From assembly GCA_015486905.1 (NCBI GenBank), contig WFQV01000385.1, forward strand, positions 1 to 7,453: a stretch of 7,453 bases of DNA, read 5' to 3'. This DNA is from Melioribacteraceae bacterium (GTDB lineage Bacteria > Bacteroidota > Ignavibacteria > Ignavibacteriales > Melioribacteraceae). The notes beneath the pieces are model-generated. The model saw only the letters and a program-made list of their open reading frames with translations. It was not told where the DNA came from and did no database searches. A program made the position numbers and the translations under genes. This document shows positions 5,897-7,453 of this stretch, piece by piece (position 1 is the stretch's first letter; each line of letters begins with the position of its first letter).

Positions 5897-7262
5897 CATC
5901 TTAATAATAATAGGCTTTTTTCTACTTGTGCTTCTAATCGGGCTTATTCCAAAGAGGAAGGACGACGCCGAGGGATTCCTCCTTTCGGGAAGGAACGTCG
6001 GGCTCACACTTTTCGTTCTGACTAACGTTGCAACTTGGTACGGCGGAATTTTAGGCGTTGGCGAATTTACTTACCGTTACGGACTCCTCAGCTGGTTTAC
6101 ACAAGGTTTCCCTTATTACATCTTTGCAATTTTATTCGGAATTTTCTTCGCTAAGAAAATAAGGGGTGCTTCGCTCTTCACAATTCCCGATAAAATTGAA
6201 GAGGTTTACGGAAAGTTTGCCGGCACACTTTCCGCTGTGGTTGTGTTTGTACTTGTTCTTCCGGCGCCGTATTTGCTGATGCTTACCGTTTTAATTTCTT
6301 TGATTTTTAATCTGAACTTTTACATTTCAATCCTAATTGCTTTTTTGATTTCTTCAGTGTACCTTTTTAAGGGCGGTTACAAAGCGGATTTGTTCACCGA
6401 CGCTTTTGAGTTTTTTGTGATGTTCATCGGATTTGTGTTAATGATTTTTATCCTTACCGGGAATTTCGGTGGGGAGGCTTTTTTAGAAAGCAATTTGCCT
6501 AAGGAACATTTAACCTTTACCGGCGGAGCTTCACCCGCTTACGTGGCGGTCTGGTTTTTAATTGCTTTGTGGACTTTTACCGATCCGGGTTTCCATCAAA
6601 GGTGCTATGCCGCAAAGACGGGTAACATTGCTAAGTACGGAATATTAATTTCCGTTTTCTTTTGGCTGCTTTTCGATTTTTTAACCACATCTACGGGACT
6701 TTATGCACGGGCTTTGCTGCCGAAATTGCCCAACCCCGTTTACGCTTTCCCAATGCTTGCAGAAAAAGTTTTGGGTAAAGGTTTAAAGGGGATTTTTTAT
6801 GCGGCAATGTTTGCAACTGTTTTAAGTACATTAAATAGCTACTTCTTCTTGAGCGGAACGACTTTTGGTAATGATTTTGTTTACAGATTTGTTAAGAAAA
6901 AAAATGAAGAAAGGATTTCACTTTACACGAGAATCGGTCTCGGCGTTTCGGCTTTGGTGAGTGTAGTCTTTGTGATTTACGTCCGCTCCATTATTAATAT
7001 GTGGTATCTCGTTGGAAGCATTTTCATTCCCGGAATGATTTTGCTTATTGTCGGAGCTTACTATCCGAAGTTTAAAATCAATGGTAAAATTGCATCGGTG
7101 GAATTGACGGTCGGTGTTCTTTTTAGCTTTGCTTATTTCCTTATTAAACCTTCACTTCCCGAGGGCGGATTTCTTAAGGAAATAGAACCGATGATTGTCG
7201 GTTTGAGTGCCGCCGCTGCGGTACATTTTTACGGTGTTTTTAAAATGAGGATAGGACGCTGA
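5874..7262 (+). CDS. Sodium:solute symporter (SSS family), predicted thiamine or precursor transporter
   Basis: This integral membrane protein of 462 residues falls near the usual 450-550 of the SSS family (LeuT fold, about 13 helices). Hydrophobic segments are spaced along the whole length, beginning at about residue 8. Family features include GRNVGLTLFVLTNVATWYGG in the first core helices, DPGFHQRCYAAK (237-248), matching the conserved QR-x-x-AAK loop, and AAMFATVLSTLNS (310-322), whose Ser318 and Thr319 match the Na2 sodium site of this family. It would import its substrate with Na+ across the inner membrane. The overlap with the TPK gene and the nearby TPP riboswitch point to thiamine or a precursor; SSS members show varied substrates, so this is inference. 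ATG 5874 is preferred over the upstream in-frame TTG 5844; neither has a strong ribosome site, which fits translational coupling. Stop is TGA. Confidence 0.85.
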   Translation: MVSFSTLDILIIIGFFLLVLLIGLIPKRKDDAEGFLLSGRNVGLTLFVLTNVATWYGGILGVGEFTYRYGLLSWFTQGFPYYIFAILFGIFFAKKIRGASLFTIPDKIEEVYGKFAGTLSAVVVFVLVLPAPYLLMLTVLISLIFNLNFYISILIAFLISSVYLFKGGYKADLFTDAFEFFVMFIGFVLMIFILTGNFGGEAFLESNLPKEHLTFTGGASPAYVAVWFLIALWTFTDPGFHQRCYAAKTGNIAKYGILISVFFWLLFDFLTTSTGLYARALLPKLPNPVYAFPMLAEKVLGKGLKGIFYAAMFATVLSTLNSYFFLSGTTFGNDFVYRFVKKKNEERISLYTRIGLGVSALVSVVFVIYVRSIINMWYLVGSIFIPGMILLIVGAYYPKFKINGKIASVELTVGVLFSFAYFLIKPSLPEGGFLKEIEPMIVGLSAAAAVHFYGVFKMRIGR

Positions 7263-7265
7263 TTT

Positions 7266-7374
7266 AATAGAACACGGATAACACGGATTAAACGGATATT
7301 CACGGATTTGGAAATAGGACGAAGATTTTCATGATGGATTATGATTTCCGCTGATTGGACAATAGAACACGGAT
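7266..7374. repeat. ACGGAT-type intergenic repeats
   Basis: ACGGAT occurs four times at 9-10 base spacing (7274, 7283, 7292, 7302) and again at 7369. A 14-base copy, AATAGAACACGGAT, appears exactly at 7266-7279 and 7361-7374, flanking an 81-base segment. These follow directly after the symporter stop. No gene or clear terminator is visible here. Confidence 0.6.
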
Positions 7375-7389
7375 TTATTCAATTAAAAA

Positions 7390-7453
7390 TTAAGAATTAA
7401 GAACCTGCCTGCCCTGCCTACCGTCAGGCAGGCGGTAGGCATGTTAAGAATTA
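7390..7453. repeat. GC-rich competing hairpins flanked by a 10-base direct repeat
   Basis: TGCCTACCG (7415-7423) pairs with CGGTAGGCA (7433-7441), while CCTGCCTG (7404-7411) pairs with CAGGCAGG (7425-7432) in an alternative fold. TTAAGAATTA lies on both sides (7390-7399 and 7444-7453), reaching the window edge. The GC-rich block stands out against AT-rich simple sequence and resembles a small inserted palindromic element. Confidence 0.55.

Noticed and set aside
5816..6007. 63-residue open frame on the - strand
   Set aside because: It is antisense to the overlap of kinase and symporter, both of which are well supported.

Overview
The window looks like a chromosomal fragment from the Bacteroidota/Ignavibacteria (FCB) side of the tree. 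The evidence is a type IX secretion C-terminal sorting domain of the 'SLSQNYPNPF ... GIYFYRL ... KMILLK' kind, a TonB-dependent receptor with an N-terminal carboxypeptidase-regulatory-like domain, a TTTG-N19-TAnnTTTG promoter, moderate-to-low GC, and gene-poor spacers filled with small palindromes and simple repeats. No taxonomic search was possible, so the placement is inference.

Layout. (1) 1-1022, + strand: the 3' part of a secreted YCF48/BNR-like beta-propeller protein with a T9SS sorting tail, interrupted by two in-frame TGA codons. (2) 1140-1725, - strand: a compact DinJ/YafQ-type toxin-antitoxin operon with an overlapping TTG toxin start and two candidate operator palindromes at its promoter. 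(3) 1774-4468, + strand: a Bacteroidota-type promoter, a TPP riboswitch, an intrinsic terminator and a TonB-dependent outer-membrane receptor. (4) 4469-5221: about 750 bases without a credible gene, holding cytosine-free tracts, REP-like palindromes, a hexamer array and a run of hairpins leading into the next gene. (5) 5222-7262, + strand: thiamine pyrophosphokinase, overlapped by a sodium:solute symporter. (6) 7263-7453: ACGGAT-type repeats and a GC-rich pair of competing hairpins.

How the genes fit together. Regions 3 and 5 make a thiamine salvage locus. The receptor would bring thiamine (or a precursor) across the outer membrane, the SSS-family symporter would carry it across the inner membrane, and the kinase would trap it as thiamine diphosphate. 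That product is the ligand that switches off the receptor through the riboswitch. The riboswitch logic can be read directly: the sequence GCCGTT occurs twice and AACGGC twice, so P1, an 11-bp antiterminator and the terminator are mutually exclusive partners. The substrate of the symporter is inferred only from context. Whether the kinase and symporter share the receptor's transcript is unknown, because the long repeat-rich spacer separates them.

Most worth a second look: the riboswitch-controlled locus with an SSS symporter in the inner-membrane slot, the hairpin-rich leader before the kinase, the two TGA codons (at least one at a conserved Trp), and the 99-base cytosine-free tract.
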